Of a stretch of DNA of 40,709 nt, positions 15,136 through 25,553 are shown in pieces (position 1 is the stretch's first letter; every line of letters begins with the position of its first letter). Below the pieces are notes generated by a model that did no database searches, was not told where the DNA came from, and was given only the letters and a program-made list of their open reading frames with translations. The position numbers and the translations under genes are program-made. The stretch comes from an uncultured Lachnospiraceae bacterium (lineage in GTDB: Bacteria > Bacillota > Clostridia > Lachnospirales > Lachnospiraceae), in contig CASCWU010000023.1 of assembly GCA_949155905.1 (NCBI GenBank), positions 1 to 40,709 of the forward strand, in the 5' to 3' direction.

Positions 15136-15175
15136 AAGCCGGGAGGATTCCCAGTAAGGCCGTTCCTCCCGGTTT
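15136..15175 (+). terminator. Terminator of the GH3-LarA operon
   Basis: The 12-bp stem 15136-15147/15164-15175 (AAGCCGGGAGGA with TCCTCCCGGTTT, one G-U pair) follows 14 bases after the LarA stop. The T-run after it is short. It lies between convergent genes. Confidence 0.7.
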
Positions 15176-15215
15176 GCTTTCAGAAACTCAAGAAGCCTAA
15201 GAAATTCAGGAAAAA

Positions 15216-15752
15216 TTATAACGTGTTTCCAAGCTCATAGGCTTTTTGCAGGGCAGCTTCTTTTCCCTGTGCCGTCAGGATAAGAGGCTCCATAAGCTCA
15301 AAGCCCCATCCGGAAAACGGTTTTAAAAGCTCGTTGTCATGTGCGCGGTATTCCGGGTTGTCAGGGGCTCCCTGAGCAAACATCGGATACAGCTTTTTTC
15401 CTGGAGCGATCCGGCATTCTGAGTGATCCAGGACGCGTTTATGTAAGCAGAAATGACGATTCATAAACGTCCAGGCCTCTCCCTGCGGATAGCCCATATA
15501 AATGCCTGCGCCCAAAACGACTACATCTGCTTCTGGAAGAAGCTTAAAGTAATCAGCGAGGACATCCTTTTGAACACAGAAGGAATCTGTCTTTTTACAA
15601 GCATGGCATCCGGTACAGCCGCGGAGGTTCTGACTGATGGCGAAGCATTCGGTCTGGTGTCCCGCATCTGCTGCGCCACGCAGAAATTCCTTTACAGCCT
15701 CCTGTGAAATGCTTTTTGGCAGACAGCTACAAGTAACGCCGATGATATTCAT
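15216..15752 (-). CDS. Flavodoxin-like NAD(P)H oxidoreductase
   Basis: A 178-residue cytosolic protein of the NADPH-dependent FMN reductase/multimeric flavodoxin group. The N-terminal VTCSCLPKSIS is the FMN phosphate loop. Four cysteines at 46, 49, 52 and 59 (GCTGCHACKK...C) match the cluster seen in iron-sulfur flavoproteins of anaerobes, so it may carry an Fe-S cluster. GAGIYMGYPQGE resembles the isoalloxazine-binding loop. ATG 15752 has AAAGGAGAC upstream; a frame reaching 15911 is not protein-like. It stands alone. A redox or stress role is likely, but the partner is unknown. Confidence 0.85.
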   Translation of the reverse strand: MNIIGVTCSCLPKSISQEAVKEFLRGAADAGHQTECFAISQNLRGCTGCHACKKTDSFCVQKDVLADYFKLLPEADVVVLGAGIYMGYPQGEAWTFMNRHFCLHKRVLDHSECRIAPGKKLYPMFAQGAPDNPEYRAHDNELLKPFSGWGFELMEPLILTAQGKEAALQKAYELGNTL

Positions 15753-15804
15753 GATAAAGTCTCCTTTCCTATTATGGTTTGCTGTCAGGCAGTAGAAAAA
15801 ATAG

Positions 15805-15849
15805 GGCAATTGCCTACGATCATCATACCATAAAATCCTCTTTATTGAA
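15805..15849 (-). promoter_or_regulatory. Flavodoxin promoter with palindromic operator
   Basis: On the minus strand TTCAAT (15844-15849), a 16-bp spacer and TATGAT (15822-15827) form a plausible promoter. The 10-bp palindrome GGCAATTGCC (15805-15814) begins at about the transcription start and is a likely repressor site. Confidence 0.45.
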
Positions 15850-15920
15850 AAGAAAATTTTTATATACCAGAAAAGAATCTGTGTGGTATAAAAATTCTGC
15901 TTTTGGCACATCCTAGTGCC

Positions 15921-16352
15921 ATGAATACAATCAATGTAAAAAATACAAAAAAATTTCTAAAGGATTTTCTGCTGTGTGGGCTGATTGGCTGGTGCAACGA
16001 ATGCTTTTGGACAGGGCTTTCCTCGATCAAAGAGCATAAGGACAAAAGGCTTCTCTGCCAAACCTCAGTCTGGATGTTTCCGATTTACGGAATGGCTGCT
16101 ATGCTTTCTCCGATTTCAACATGGATAAGCGGAGCCAATACCCTGATCCGGGGAGGTGTGTATACCATCTGTATTTTTGCGGTGGAGTTTTTATCGGGAA
16201 GCTTTTTAAAAAAGCTGCACGTCTGTCCCTGGGATTACAGCAAAGCAAAATTGAATATCCGTGGTGTGATCCGTCTGGATTATGCTCCGGCCTGGTTTGC
16301 CTTAGGATTGCTATATGAAAAGGTGCTGGTGGGAAGAAAAGCAGGAATTTAG
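15921..16352 (+). CDS. Small membrane protein, putative ABC transporter (CmpB-like)
   Basis: A 143-residue membrane protein with about four hydrophobic segments. It resembles the 'putative ABC-transporter type IV' (CmpB) proteins common in Clostridia, with an N-terminal GWCNE segment, WMFPIYG, a Gly/Phe-rich third helix and a conserved [22 protein letters not shown] stretch. Its biochemical role is unknown. No Shine-Dalgarno sequence precedes ATG 15921 or the in-frame TTG 15903, so the start is uncertain. A TATAAA near 15887 suggests a very short leader. The stop codon lies inside its own terminator hairpin. Confidence 0.75.
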   Translation: MNTINVKNTKKFLKDFLLCGLIGWCNECFWTGLSSIKEHKDKRLLCQTSVWMFPIYGMAAMLSPISTWISGANTLIRGGVYTICIFAVEFLSGSFLKKLHVCPWDYSKAKLNIRGVIRLDYAPAWFALGLLYEKVLVGRKAGI

Positions 16353-16370
16353 GAAAGATTCCTGCTTTTT
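16337..16370 (+). terminator. Terminator overlapping a stop codon
   Basis: The 11-bp stem 16337-16347/16359-16369 (AAAAGCAGGAA with TTCCTGCTTTT) includes the last codons of the membrane protein gene in its left arm. The right arm runs into a T-run. A good intrinsic terminator. Confidence 0.85.
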
Positions 16371-16390
16371 CTGTGCAAAAAATCTGGTGG

Positions 16391-16420
16391 TTGTCAAACT
16401 TTGGTATTCTGTGGTATAAT
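16391..16420 (+). promoter_or_regulatory. Promoter of TPR-Hsp70 operon
   Basis: TTGTCA (16391-16396), an 18-bp spacer and a perfect TATAAT (16415-16420). Predicted start about 16427, giving a leader of about 40 bases to ATG 16469. Confidence 0.75.
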
Positions 16421-16468
16421 GTTGATGGAAAGGAACATCGCAAAGCTGATAGAAAGGATATTGGAGGC

Positions 16469-19400
16469 ATGGAAAAAAAGCAGATATTTCATATTTTAGA
16501 GATAGAGGAAACCAAAGATGAAAACAGCATTCGGGCGGCGTACCGGACATTGTTGAAAAAGACGAATCCAGAGGATGATCCGGAGGGCTTTAAGCGGCTG
16601 CGTCAGGCGTATGAGGAGGCGCTCCGACTGGCATCGCAGCCAGAAGAGGAGGACGGAGAAGAGGATGCGCGGGAAAAGGATGAGGTCGATCTGTGGATGG
16701 ATCGCGTGGAAGAGCATTACTGCAATGTATTTGCCAGAGGTGATTTGAAAATCTGGAAGGAGCTGCTTTCCGATCCGGTTTGCGAGGAATTGGATACCTC
16801 GATGGAAGCGCGGGAAAAGATGCTGGTGTTTTTGATGGATCACGTACAGATTCCGCACGAGGTCTGGAAGCTGATGGACGAGGTATTTGAGATACGGGAG
16901 AGCCGGGAGGCGCTGATTCAGCAGTATCCGATCAATTTTATTGACTATGTGATTTATTATATTGAAAACGAGACCTTTATTCCGTATGAACTGTTTGAAA
17001 AACGGGATGCGGCAGAGAAGAAATCCGATGGAGAGCTTCAGCAGAAATCGAGAGACGGAAAGGGACAACAGGAAACAGAAGAAGCAGAGAATACGGATCA
17101 AGACGAGGAGGAAGACGACGGAGATGCGTATATCGACAGCTATCTGAGCGTCAAGAGGAAGATTGATGCAGGAGAAATCGAAAATGGCTCCGGTTCTGGC
17201 TGTATGCAGGAGTTAAACGATTTGGCTGCGTATGAGGTATATCATCCGTTTGAGGATGTAGAGCGGGTACGGCTTTACCTGGCGGCAGCCAAGGCAGAGA
17301 TCCCTGGCTCGGAGGGTATGGCACAGGCAGCGGTTCGGCTTGCGGCAGATCTGATGGAGCGGTATCCGGGACAGTCATATATCGAGTTGTATGCAGGCGA
17401 GGCAAACTGGGCGGCCGGGCAGAAGGAGGAGGCTCGTGCCATCTGGCAGTCGATTTTGGAGCGGTATCCGGATCATTACCAGGCAAAATATGATATGGTG
17501 CGCTATGAAATGAGTGAAAAGCTCTATTACGAGGCGAGAGAGCGGATGATGGAGCTGCTAGAGATTGACGGACAGAACGAAGAGCTGATGGGATTTTTGC
17601 AGGAGGCAAACGACGGGTTGATTCCGGAGTTTCGGGAAAAGTTGTCACGCGGCGAGGAGGATCCGCATTTTCCGGGAGAGGAGCTGAAGCTGGAGTTAGG
17701 GTGGTGTCTGTTTCAAAACGAACGGGCGGAGGAAGCCGTAGAGCTGTTAAAGGACGAGGTGCCGTTAGAGGAGCAAAGCTATGGGTACTGCAACCTGTAC
17801 GGGCGTCTGCTGTATCAGCTAGATCGCTACGAGGAGGCAAGGCCGTTTTTGGAAAAATGGCTGGAGATGATACGGGAACTGGTGGACGACGGGACTGCTG
17901 AGACCAGACGGCGGATTTCCAGACGTGTCAACGCCTGCCATATTTTAAGTGATTGTTACTTTGAACTGGGGCGCCAGGAGGATGCCGAGCGGATTATCAA
18001 AGAGGGAATTGAGTTTGCTCCAGGGCCGCGGGAGAAGTTTGGTTGCCTTCAGTATTATGCCAATATTTTAATGAAAACCAAGCAATATGAAAGGGCAGTG
18101 GATCTTTGCGACCGGATTATCGGCGAGGATGCCCAGTATTATCCGGCCTATCTGATCCGGCAGGAGTGCTGCTACGAGCTGCATAAGGCGCAGGAGGTAA
18201 TCGATGATTATCATCGTGCAATAGATATTTTTGCAGGCTATCATCGTCCTTATATGTTTGCGGCAGAGGTGTTCTTTCATTACAGCCAGTATGAGGATGC
18301 GATGCGGGTATACCATCAGGCAAGGGAAAATAAAGTGGAATTTTCTCCGCGGATGAAGCTTTATGAGGTGAAGGTGCTGCGTAATCTTGCAAAAAATAAA
18401 GAGGATCGTGACAAGGCAAGGGCGATCTTGGAGGAATTGGAGGAGGCGCGCAAGCAGGAGGAATGCGATTTAGAGGATCGGTCGGAGGTTGATTTTGAAA
18501 AGGGGCTTTTAGCCTGGGACGACGGAGATTTGGAGGAGGCGCTGGAGTACTTAAAAAAGGCGATTAAGGGAAATCCGGATCGGATGCAGTACCGGATGGT
18601 ACGAGGGAATATTTTTGCCGATCATAAGGAATACCGCCGGGCGTTGGGGGAATACGATATCGCCGGGGAGGATTATAAAAACAGCCCTGGGCTGTATTAC
18701 GGGCGTGCGCTTTGTTATGAAAAGCTGAATAATCCGGTTTTAATGGTAGAAAATTATGAAAAGACACTGGAACTGGAGGAAACCTACGGAGATGCCTGTG
18801 AAAATCTGGCAGATTATTACCAACGCCGTTATCAGAAGGAATACCGACTGGAGGATTTTGAGAAGGCAATCAGCTATGCGACTAGACAGCTAAAGGCAAG
18901 AGAAAACTGTTATTATCTGGTTCATCGCGGCCTGATTTATATGAATGCGATGGATTTAGAGCCTGCGATGGCGGATTTTCACAAGGCGCTCGAGTACGTG
19001 GAGGATGATTGGGCGGCATGGAACAATCTGGGCTGCTGCTACAAGTACAGAGGTGAATTTGAAAAGGCAATCGAGCATTTTAAAAAGTCCGCAGATTGTA
19101 TGGAGGGAGCGGAAAGTGTGCTTCCTTACAGCAATATGGCAGACTGCTATGAGGCAATGAGAGAATACCGCAAGGCGATTGAATGCTATGAAAAGGATCT
19201 GGAAATGTTCCCGGATTATCAGTCTTTTTGGGAGGAAATCGGGGATTTGCATTATTATCTGGAGGAATATGAGGAGGCTCTAAAAGCCTATGAAAAGATG
19301 CGAAAGGGGCCGGGCTATGGCAAGGCAGTCGGCGACGTCTTTTTAAAGCAGGGAAAGAAGCGGAAGGCAATCAATGCCTATAAGGACTGGGGACATGAGA

Positions 19401-19951
19401 GCGGGAAAGAGAGCAATGAGGATCGGGCAGAGCGTTATAAAAATCTGGGTTCGCTGTATTTAGAGGAATTAAATGATTATAATAAGGCTATGACCTGTTT
19501 TAAAAAAGCGCTTGATTTGAATTCCGATCCGTACGATCAGTTTGAGTATTACCGTTATCTCGCCAGATGCTGTCATATGCTAAAGAAGCTTCATCAGGCG
19601 AAGGAATACGCGAAGCTGTCCCGGGAGTGCTTTCAGAAGTCAGGAAGCGGGAAGCTTGAGGATTATCTGGCTTATAAGCCATATGCACCGGCACGTCTGG
19701 CTTCGGTCGGCTGGCTGCTGCTTTGCGAGGGGAACAAGGAGGAGGCCAGAAAGAAGTTTGAGCAGATGGAGCAAATCCAGCGCTGCCGCGGCTGCCGTTA
19801 TCAGGAATGCTTTGAAAGCAGTCTGTATTTGGGTTATTATTATGAAGCGATAGGGGATTTGAAGCAGGCTAAAGCACAGTACGAGGAGGCGTTAAGGCGG
19901 AATCCGCACTGTGACGAGGCAAGAGAGGCCTGCCTTCGATTAGGGATATAG
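16469..19951 (+). CDS. Large TPR protein with degenerate J-like N-terminus
   Basis: A 1160-residue cytosolic acidic protein. Residues 4-55 resemble a DnaJ J-domain ([20 protein letters not shown] then [12 protein letters not shown]), but the HPD triad that stimulates Hsp70 is replaced by NPED. Acidic, low-complexity linkers follow at about 58-72 and 170-220. From about residue 270 to the end come many tetratricopeptide-type helical pairs with the usual spaced G/Y/A/P positions (for example [27 protein letters not shown]). ATG 16469 has GGAGG upstream. The Hsp70-like gene starts 29 bp after its stop. I infer a scaffold that delivers clients or assembles complexes with that Hsp70. Members of this clostridial family are uncharacterised. 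Confidence 0.88.
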   Translation: MEKKQIFHILEIEETKDENSIRAAYRTLLKKTNPEDDPEGFKRLRQAYEEALRLASQPEEEDGEEDAREKDEVDLWMDRVEEHYCNVFARGDLKIWKELLSDPVCEELDTSMEAREKMLVFLMDHVQIPHEVWKLMDEVFEIRESREALIQQYPINFIDYVIYYIENETFIPYELFEKRDAAEKKSDGELQQKSRDGKGQQETEEAENTDQDEEEDDGDAYIDSYLSVKRKIDAGEIENGSGSGCMQELNDLAAYEVYHPFEDVERVRLYLAAAKAEIPGSEGMAQAAVRLAADLMERYPGQSYIELYAGEANWAAGQKEEARAIWQSILERYPDHYQAKYDMVRYEMSEKLYYEARERMMELLEIDGQNEELMGFLQEANDGLIPEFREKLSRGEEDPHFPGEELKLELGWCLFQNERAEEAVELLKDEVPLEEQSYGYCNLYGRLLYQLDRYEEARPFLEKWLEMIRELVDDGTAETRRRISRRVNACHILSDCYFELGRQEDAERIIKEGIEFAPGPREKFGCLQYYANILMKTKQYERAVDLCDRIIGEDAQYYPAYLIRQECCYELHKAQEVIDDYHRAIDIFAGYHRPYMFAAEVFFHYSQYEDAMRVYHQARENKVEFSPRMKLYEVKVLRNLAKNKEDRDKARAILEELEEARKQEECDLEDRSEVDFEKGLLAWDDGDLEEALEYLKKAIKGNPDRMQYRMVRGNIFADHKEYRRALGEYDIAGEDYKNSPGLYYGRALCYEKLNNPVLMVENYEKTLELEETYGDACENLADYYQRRYQKEYRLEDFEKAISYATRQLKARENCYYLVHRGLIYMNAMDLEPAMADFHKALEYVEDDWAAWNNLGCCYKYRGEFEKAIEHFKKSADCMEGAESVLPYSNMADCYEAMREYRKAIECYEKDLEMFPDYQSFWEEIGDLHYYLEEYEEALKAYEKMRKGPGYGKAVGDVFLKQGKKRKAINAYKDWGHESGKESNEDRAERYKNLGSLYLEELNDYNKAMTCFKKALDLNSDPYDQFEYYRYLARCCHMLKKLHQAKEYAKLSRECFQKSGSGKLEDYLAYKPYAPARLASVGWLLLCEGNKEEARKKFEQMEQIQRCRGCRYQECFESSLYLGYYYEAIGDLKQAKAQYEEALRRNPHCDEAREACLRLGI

Positions 19952-19980
19952 TTGAGAAAAGGATAGGAGAATAGAGTGTT

Positions 19981-21672
19981 ATGATAATAGGAATTGACCT
20001 GGGGACCACCAACAGCCTGGTAGCATATTTTACAGAGGACGGTCCGCAGATTATACCAAACCGATTGGGGAAAAGGCTGACCCCGTCGGTAGTCAGTATG
20101 GATGAAGAGGAACAGATTTATGTAGGAGATTCCGCCGTGGAGCGTGGCTTGCTCTATCCTGGAAGCGCGGCCAGTGTATTTAAGCGGGATATGGGCAGCC
20201 AGAAGAAGTTTTCGCTGCTGCACAAGACCTTTACGGCAGAGGAGCTTTCCTCCTTTGTGCTGCGCGCCTTAAAGGAGGATGCGGAGCATTACCTAGGGGA
20301 AGAGGTGACGGAGGCTGTGATCAGCGTTCCGGCATATTTTAACGATGCCAGAAGGCGTGCGACAAAGAAGGCGGGGGAACTGGCCGGACTGAAGGTAGAG
20401 CGCATCATCAGCGAGCCGACTGCTGCCGCGATTGCCTACGGTCTTTATCAGAACCAGGAGCATGCCCGTTTCCTGGTGTTTGACTTAGGCGGCGGGACGT
20501 TTGACGTATCCATTTTGGAGCTGTATGATTCGATTATGGAGGTACGGGCGGTAGCCGGAGACAATTTCCTTGGCGGGGAGGACTTTACGGCGGTGCTAGA
20601 AAACCTGTTTTTTGAAAAGTTTCCGCAGCTTGACCGTCTGACACTTGATGAAAAGACGCTGCGTCATATCCATAAGCAGGCGGAAAGCTGCAAGCTTGGC
20701 TTTTCTGAGGGACGTGATTCGGCGATGCGCTGCAAGGTAGGAGACGATTTGCTGACGATGGAATTGGAGCTGTCAAAATACGAGGAGGCCTGTGAGGAGC
20801 TACTTGATAAAATCCGCCAGCCGGTAAAGAGGAGTCTGTCAGATGCCCATATCCGTCTGACGGATATCGACAAGGTGGTATTAGTCGGCGGGGCAACGAA
20901 GAGCCCGGTCGTGCGCCGCTTTGTAAGCAAGCTGTTTAAGCGGCTCCCGGATACCAACATCAACCCAGACGAGGCGGTGGCACTAGGAGCCGCGATTCAG
21001 GGGGCGATGAAGGAGCGCAAGGATGCGATCAAAGAAGTGATTTTGACCGATGTCTGTCCGTTTACCCTTGGAACCGAGGTCGTCAGGGAATGGGAACACG
21101 GAAAATTTGAAGATGGGATGTTCTGCCCGATCATCGACCGAAATACGATTATTCCGGCCAGCCGTACCGAGCGTCTCTATACAGTACGGGATAACCAGAA
21201 GCAGATCCGTGTCAACGTTCTGCAGGGAGAGAGCCGGTTTGCCGCCAACAACTTATCTCTTGGAGAGATTTTGATTGAGATTCCAGCCAGCCGTGCCGGA
21301 GAGGAGGCAGTAGACGTCACCTATACCTACGATATCAATTCGATTTTAGAGGTCGAGGTGAAAGTAGTTTCGACCGGAAAGGTGACAAAGCAGGTATTCC
21401 GCGGACGGGATGTCGATATGACAGAGGAAGAGATTCGGGAGCGTTTTGAAACGTTGTCCTATCTGAAAATCCATCCGCGCGACCGGGAAGAAAACAAGTA
21501 TCTGCTGCTGCGGGGAGAGCGGATCTATGAAGAGAGCATGGGAGAGAAGCGGCTGATGGTAGAGGCGGCGCTGCACGAATATGAAAAGGCGTTAAACAGC
21601 TACGATACGGCTCGGATAGAAGAGGCTAAGGAGGAGTTTAAGGCGTTTCTGGAGGAACTAGAGGAATTTTAA
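19981..21672 (+). CDS. hscC: HscC-type Hsp70 chaperone
   Basis: A 563-residue Hsp70 homologue. The nucleotide-binding domain has the phosphate-1 motif GIDLGTTNS, the NDARRRATKKAGELAGL stretch, VFDLGGGTFDVSIL and VVLVGGATKSPVVRR. The substrate-binding part begins after TDVCPFTLGTEV. The C-terminal lid is short, so the protein is smaller than DnaK (about 610-640) and has no disordered EEVD-like tail, as in HscC proteins. AGGAG about 10 bases upstream supports the start. It is downstream of the TPR/J-like gene under the same promoter. No grpE or true dnaJ is nearby, so this is a specialised rather than housekeeping chaperone. Confidence 0.92.
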   Translation: MIIGIDLGTTNSLVAYFTEDGPQIIPNRLGKRLTPSVVSMDEEEQIYVGDSAVERGLLYPGSAASVFKRDMGSQKKFSLLHKTFTAEELSSFVLRALKEDAEHYLGEEVTEAVISVPAYFNDARRRATKKAGELAGLKVERIISEPTAAAIAYGLYQNQEHARFLVFDLGGGTFDVSILELYDSIMEVRAVAGDNFLGGEDFTAVLENLFFEKFPQLDRLTLDEKTLRHIHKQAESCKLGFSEGRDSAMRCKVGDDLLTMELELSKYEEACEELLDKIRQPVKRSLSDAHIRLTDIDKVVLVGGATKSPVVRRFVSKLFKRLPDTNINPDEAVALGAAIQGAMKERKDAIKEVILTDVCPFTLGTEVVREWEHGKFEDGMFCPIIDRNTIIPASRTERLYTVRDNQKQIRVNVLQGESRFAANNLSLGEILIEIPASRAGEEAVDVTYTYDINSILEVEVKVVSTGKVTKQVFRGRDVDMTEEEIRERFETLSYLKIHPRDREENKYLLLRGERIYEESMGEKRLMVEAALHEYEKALNSYDTARIEEAKEEFKAFLEELEEF

Positions 21673-21794
21673 CTGCTACAGAGATACTTTTTGGAAAGAG
21701 CTGTGCCAGCTCGGAACGACAGTAGGACGAGCAGATATATGCTGTCAGAGAGAAGTTTGGAAATTTGCAGGATAGAGGAAATAAAGGAGAAAAC

Positions 21795-22805
21795 GTGGAA
21801 GGAAAAAAAGAGAGGGATGCGTTGTTTGACAATGCAAGGGCAGTATTGATTTTTTTGGTGATTGTGGGGCATCTTTTGTCGGATCATTTATCCGGAGCCA
21901 CTAAGCTGGCAGGTCCTAGGCTATTAAAGGAGATCTATTTTGCGATTAATATGTTTCATATGCCTGCCTTTGTTTTTATTACTGGTTATTTTTCTAAAAA
22001 CACGGAAAAAGGCCGAGAAGGAGCAGTGAAAAATTTTCTGATGCCTTATCTGGTGTTTAATACAATATTTGCGTTGCAGAGCTATTGGTTTTCTGGAAAG
22101 ATATTAAAATTTACCGATGGCTACAAGGTATTTGCACCGCAGTTTGGGATGTGGTTTTTCCTGGCCTGCTTTATCTGGAAGCTACTGGCAAAGGATATCG
22201 GCAGGCTTAGAGGCGGAGTACCGCTTTGCCTGGCTCTTGGACTGCTGCTGCCGGTTCTGCCGGGATTTGACACCATGTTTACAATTGGGCGTGTGATTGG
22301 GTTTCTGGTGTTTTTTGCTGCAGGGCTCAAATGCCGTCCAGAGTGGATCGAAAAGCTGCGGATGATTCCTGCCTGGATTGGCGGGGTTGTGCTGGCGCTT
22401 GGAGCGGTGATTTCCGGATGGCTCGCCCAGGATGGCTGGATGAAGCAGGAGACACTTTATTTAAGGAAATCCTATGTAGACGAAAAGAAGCTGGATTACC
22501 TGCTGATGCGCGTGGTGCTTTATCTGCTGGCTTCGGTGATGACGCTTGCTTTTTTGGTACTGATGACCAGAAAGCGTTGCTTCCTGACAGAAATCGGACA
22601 AAATACTCTGACCGTTTATGTATTGCATCTGATTCTCATTGATCGCTTCCGCGATTTGGAGCTATGGATGGATCAGCATTATCTTTATCTGATACTTTTG
22701 ATTCCATTAGCCGCTCTCCTGACGTGGGCGCTGTCGCGAGGCTGCGTCCGGCAATATTATGATAAGATAATGGGGACGATTAACAGGATATGCTTTAAGG
22801 AGTGA
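21795..22805 (+). CDS. Membrane acyltransferase (acyltransferase 3 / COG3594-like)
   Basis: A 336-residue integral membrane protein with about ten hydrophobic helices. FDNARAVLIFLVIVGHLL carries the conserved catalytic-type His of acyltransferase-3 proteins, and INMFHMPAFVFITGYFSK matches the second conserved motif. Related proteins include fucose 4-O-acetylase-like enzymes that acylate cell-surface sugars. GTG 21795 is chosen, with AAAGGAG five bases upstream; an in-frame TTG at 21765 lacks such support. It follows the chaperone gene by 122 bp, so it may have its own transcript. Target sugar unknown. Confidence 0.85.
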   Translation: MEGKKERDALFDNARAVLIFLVIVGHLLSDHLSGATKLAGPRLLKEIYFAINMFHMPAFVFITGYFSKNTEKGREGAVKNFLMPYLVFNTIFALQSYWFSGKILKFTDGYKVFAPQFGMWFFLACFIWKLLAKDIGRLRGGVPLCLALGLLLPVLPGFDTMFTIGRVIGFLVFFAAGLKCRPEWIEKLRMIPAWIGGVVLALGAVISGWLAQDGWMKQETLYLRKSYVDEKKLDYLLMRVVLYLLASVMTLAFLVLMTRKRCFLTEIGQNTLTVYVLHLILIDRFRDLELWMDQHYLYLILLIPLAALLTWALSRGCVRQYYDKIMGTINRICFKE

Positions 22806-22963
22806 ACCGTCTTGAAACGAAAATGCCCGGAGAAAATTTCCTCCATTTTTAAGAGGCAAGGACGGGCAGAGTCCGGATCGTAGTGGAGAGACGGAATTTA
22901 TAGGAAACGGCAAAAATAAAAACTTTGATACTATAAAATAAGATTTAAAATAGGAGAACGATA

Positions 22964-24259
22964 GTGAAACGGGCAGTGGTTTTTTTGAAAAAGGGGGAGG
23001 GACGCACGGTGCGTTCCGGCGGCGCCTGGATTTATGACAATGAAATTGCTTCGGTAGAGGGTGAGGTGGAGCCGGGCGGTCTGGTGGATGTGTTCGGCAG
23101 CCGTGACAATCCCGAGAGAAGCTTTTATTTTTTAGGGACGGGCTTTTATAACCCGGCCTCGAAGATTACGATCCGTTTGTTAAGCCGTGACCGGATACAG
23201 GAGGCGGACGGAAGCGTCCATGGAGTAGAAATCGACCGGGCGTTTTTGAAAAAACGGGTAGAGGCTGCCTGGAAATACCGGAAGGATACGATGGGGCCGG
23301 AGGATACGATTGGAGTCCGGGCAGAGGATGGAACGCTTCAGACGATGGGAAGCTGCCGGCTGATTTTTGGCGAGGCGGATTTTCTGCCAGGACTGGTTGT
23401 GGACAAATTTTCTGATGTGCTGGTGGTGCAGTCACTCGCTTTGGGAATTGATCGGTTCAAGGAGATGATTTTAGACTGCCTGAAGGAAGTGCTGGCAGCC
23501 GACGGAATTTTCCTGCGCGGCGTGTATGAGCGGAGCGACGCAAAGGTACGGGAGCAGGAGGGAATGGCTCGTTTCAAAGGCTTTCTGGGGGAGGAGTTTG
23601 AGACAGAGGTAGAGATCGTAGAAAATGGCGTTCGCTATCAGGTAGACGTCCGGGACGGACAGAAAACGGGATTTTTCCTGGATCAGAAATACAACCGGAG
23701 GGCGATCTGGAAGGTCTGTGCCGGAGGGAGGGTGTTAGACTGTTTTACGCATACCGGTTCGTTTGCCCTAAACGCAGCGATGGCTGGAGCCAGAGAGGTG
23801 CTGGCAGCAGATGCTTCGGAGCTGGCGGTGGAGCAGGGAAGAAAAAATGCGGCGCTCAACGGGCTTTCTGACCGCGTTTCCTTCCAGTGTGCAGATGTAT
23901 TCGAACTGCTGCCAAAGCTGGAGCGGCAGGGAGAGAAATTTGATGTTGTTGTCTTAGATCCACCTGCCTTTACCAAGTCCAGGGCTTCGCTGAAAAAGGC
24001 GATCCGAGGCTATAAGGAAATCAATCTGCGGGGGCTGCGTCTGGTTAAGGATGGCGGCTATTTGGCGACCTGCTCCTGCTCGCATTTTCTCACACCGGAT
24101 CTGTTTGCCGATACGATAGCCAAGGCAGCAAAGGATGCACACAGGCGGCTGCGCCAGGTGGAGTTCCGGACGCAGGCACCGGATCATCCGATTTTGTGGG
24201 CGGCGGAGGAATCATATTATTTAAAGTTTTATTTGTTTCAGGTGCTGGGGCAGGAATGA
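22964..24259 (+). CDS. Class I SAM-dependent rRNA methyltransferase (RlmI-like)
   Basis: A 431-residue enzyme with an N-terminal PUA-type RNA-binding domain (about 1-80), a linker domain containing FLPGLVVDKFSD, and a Rossmann methyltransferase domain. The latter has KTGFFLDQKYNRRAI, the SAM loop VLDCFTHTGSFALNAA, DPPAFTKS and CSCSHF, typical of the RlmI/RlmK-like 23S rRNA m5C methyltransferases (COG1092). GTG 22964 follows AGGAG with 7-base spacing. It is convergent with the LacI gene, with only 10 bp between them. This is a housekeeping-like gene that marks the left border of the sulfatase region. Confidence 0.92.
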   Translation: MKRAVVFLKKGEGRTVRSGGAWIYDNEIASVEGEVEPGGLVDVFGSRDNPERSFYFLGTGFYNPASKITIRLLSRDRIQEADGSVHGVEIDRAFLKKRVEAAWKYRKDTMGPEDTIGVRAEDGTLQTMGSCRLIFGEADFLPGLVVDKFSDVLVVQSLALGIDRFKEMILDCLKEVLAADGIFLRGVYERSDAKVREQEGMARFKGFLGEEFETEVEIVENGVRYQVDVRDGQKTGFFLDQKYNRRAIWKVCAGGRVLDCFTHTGSFALNAAMAGAREVLAADASELAVEQGRKNAALNGLSDRVSFQCADVFELLPKLERQGEKFDVVVLDPPAFTKSRASLKKAIRGYKEINLRGLRLVKDGGYLATCSCSHFLTPDLFADTIAKAAKDAHRRLRQVEFRTQAPDHPILWAAEESYYLKFYLFQVLGQE

Positions 24260-24269
24260 TAGGAAAATG

Positions 24270-25328
24270 TTATTTTTTTGTAGATTCCCGTTCTATGTAT
24301 TGATAGGGAATATAGTGATCGATTTCCTGTTCCTGTTCCGGTTTGGTTCCAAGCTGCTGCAGCAAAAGCTCCATGGAGCGGCGTCCCATCTCGTAGGCGT
24401 TGACGTAGATGACAGAGAGAGTAGGGCTAAATTCCAGGCCGGAATAGGATGTGTGACTGACGGAAAGAATACAGAGATCCTTAGGAATACGCAGTCCTTT
24501 TTCCAGCAGATGGCTGTAGGCTGTGATCGTAGGTGTGATCGAGTCAAAGAAAAAAGCGTCTGGTGGATTTTTCTGTGCCAGAAGGCCGTCTAACAGGATA
24601 GAAAGCTGCATCGGATCGTCGTCAACCTGGTTTGGAAGAAGATACAGGGAACAGGAGATTTCATGCTCTGTGGCAAATTGTTCCAAGGAGGCTTTGACGG
24701 TATGGTAGCGGGAAGGCTGCAGGTATAGGTTAAAGCGGGAAAGAGTGACGATGTTTCGGCAGCCTTTTTCGTAGAGAAGCTTTTGCGCTTCGGTAAAATA
24801 CAAGGAAAAACCGCCGTATATATTGTGGTTATAGGTATCCTCTGGAAAACGCTCTCCGCAATAGACAAATGGTTTGCCGGAGGAGAGCAGATGTAAAAGG
24901 ATGGCTTCTGATTCGGCAGTTTTAGAAGGAAAGGCAAAACCGTCTACCGGAAGCGTAAACCAATCATTGGCCAGAGAAAATGCTTTTTGGGCCGAGGGTG
25001 TGCTGTAAAGCAGGACGTGATAATGATGCAGGGCGGCAGCAGCGGTAAATCCGGCGATATATTGGCTTTGGAACATATCCTGATGGGAGGTAAGCTCTGA
25101 GGAAAGAACCAAGGCGACGGTGTTTGTGGCGGAGGAGCCCAAACACCTGGCATGGAGATTCGGCACATAGCCTAAGCGGCGGATGGCTTCCTGGACGCGT
25201 TCGACGGTTTTTTCGGAGTAGCGTCCTTTTTGGTTAATGATATTGGAAATGGTAGCGGTAGAAAGCCCGGTTTGTTCGGCAACGTCGTATATAGTGACAT
25301 TTTTTCTGGAAGCTTCAGTTGGTTTCAT
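24270..25328 (-). CDS. LacI-family regulator, module A
   Basis: A 352-residue LacI/GalR repressor. The N-terminal HTH (about 10-32) reads VTIYDVAEQTGLSTATISNIIN, followed by the hinge (YVPNLHARCLGSS). The periplasmic-binding-protein-like sensor domain spans about 60-350 and includes PPDAFFFDSITPTITAY. It is divergent from the ABC transporter-sulfatase operon and very probably controls it through the palindromes at 25808 and 25844. Its C-terminal end (YIPYQYIERES) resembles that of the module B regulator, suggesting duplication. Only a weak ribosome binding site precedes ATG 25328. Confidence 0.92.
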   Translation of the reverse strand: MKPTEASRKNVTIYDVAEQTGLSTATISNIINQKGRYSEKTVERVQEAIRRLGYVPNLHARCLGSSATNTVALVLSSELTSHQDMFQSQYIAGFTAAAALHHYHVLLYSTPSAQKAFSLANDWFTLPVDGFAFPSKTAESEAILLHLLSSGKPFVYCGERFPEDTYNHNIYGGFSLYFTEAQKLLYEKGCRNIVTLSRFNLYLQPSRYHTVKASLEQFATEHEISCSLYLLPNQVDDDPMQLSILLDGLLAQKNPPDAFFFDSITPTITAYSHLLEKGLRIPKDLCILSVSHTSYSGLEFSPTLSVIYVNAYEMGRRSMELLLQQLGTKPEQEQEIDHYIPYQYIERESTKK

Positions 25329-25553
25329 CGATCAGCACTCTTTTCTAATTTTTTTCTTATTGATTTTCATAAATAATAGTTCAAAAATGGTTCAAAATTT
25401 TCTGTAAGATTCCCTAAACGTTATCATTTTTTATTCTATTTTTATTCTATATAGCAGAAAGAGAGGGAATCGAAGCAGGATTATCTTTAAAATTAAATCA
25501 AATTTTTTTTATAAAGTCAATAGGAAGATCGAAGAGTAACGTCGAAAAGCCGT

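Noticed and set aside
21698-21712. GAGCTG/CAGCTC hairpin after hscC as a terminator
   Set aside because: Only 6 bp with a 3-base loop and no T-run; too weak to call.
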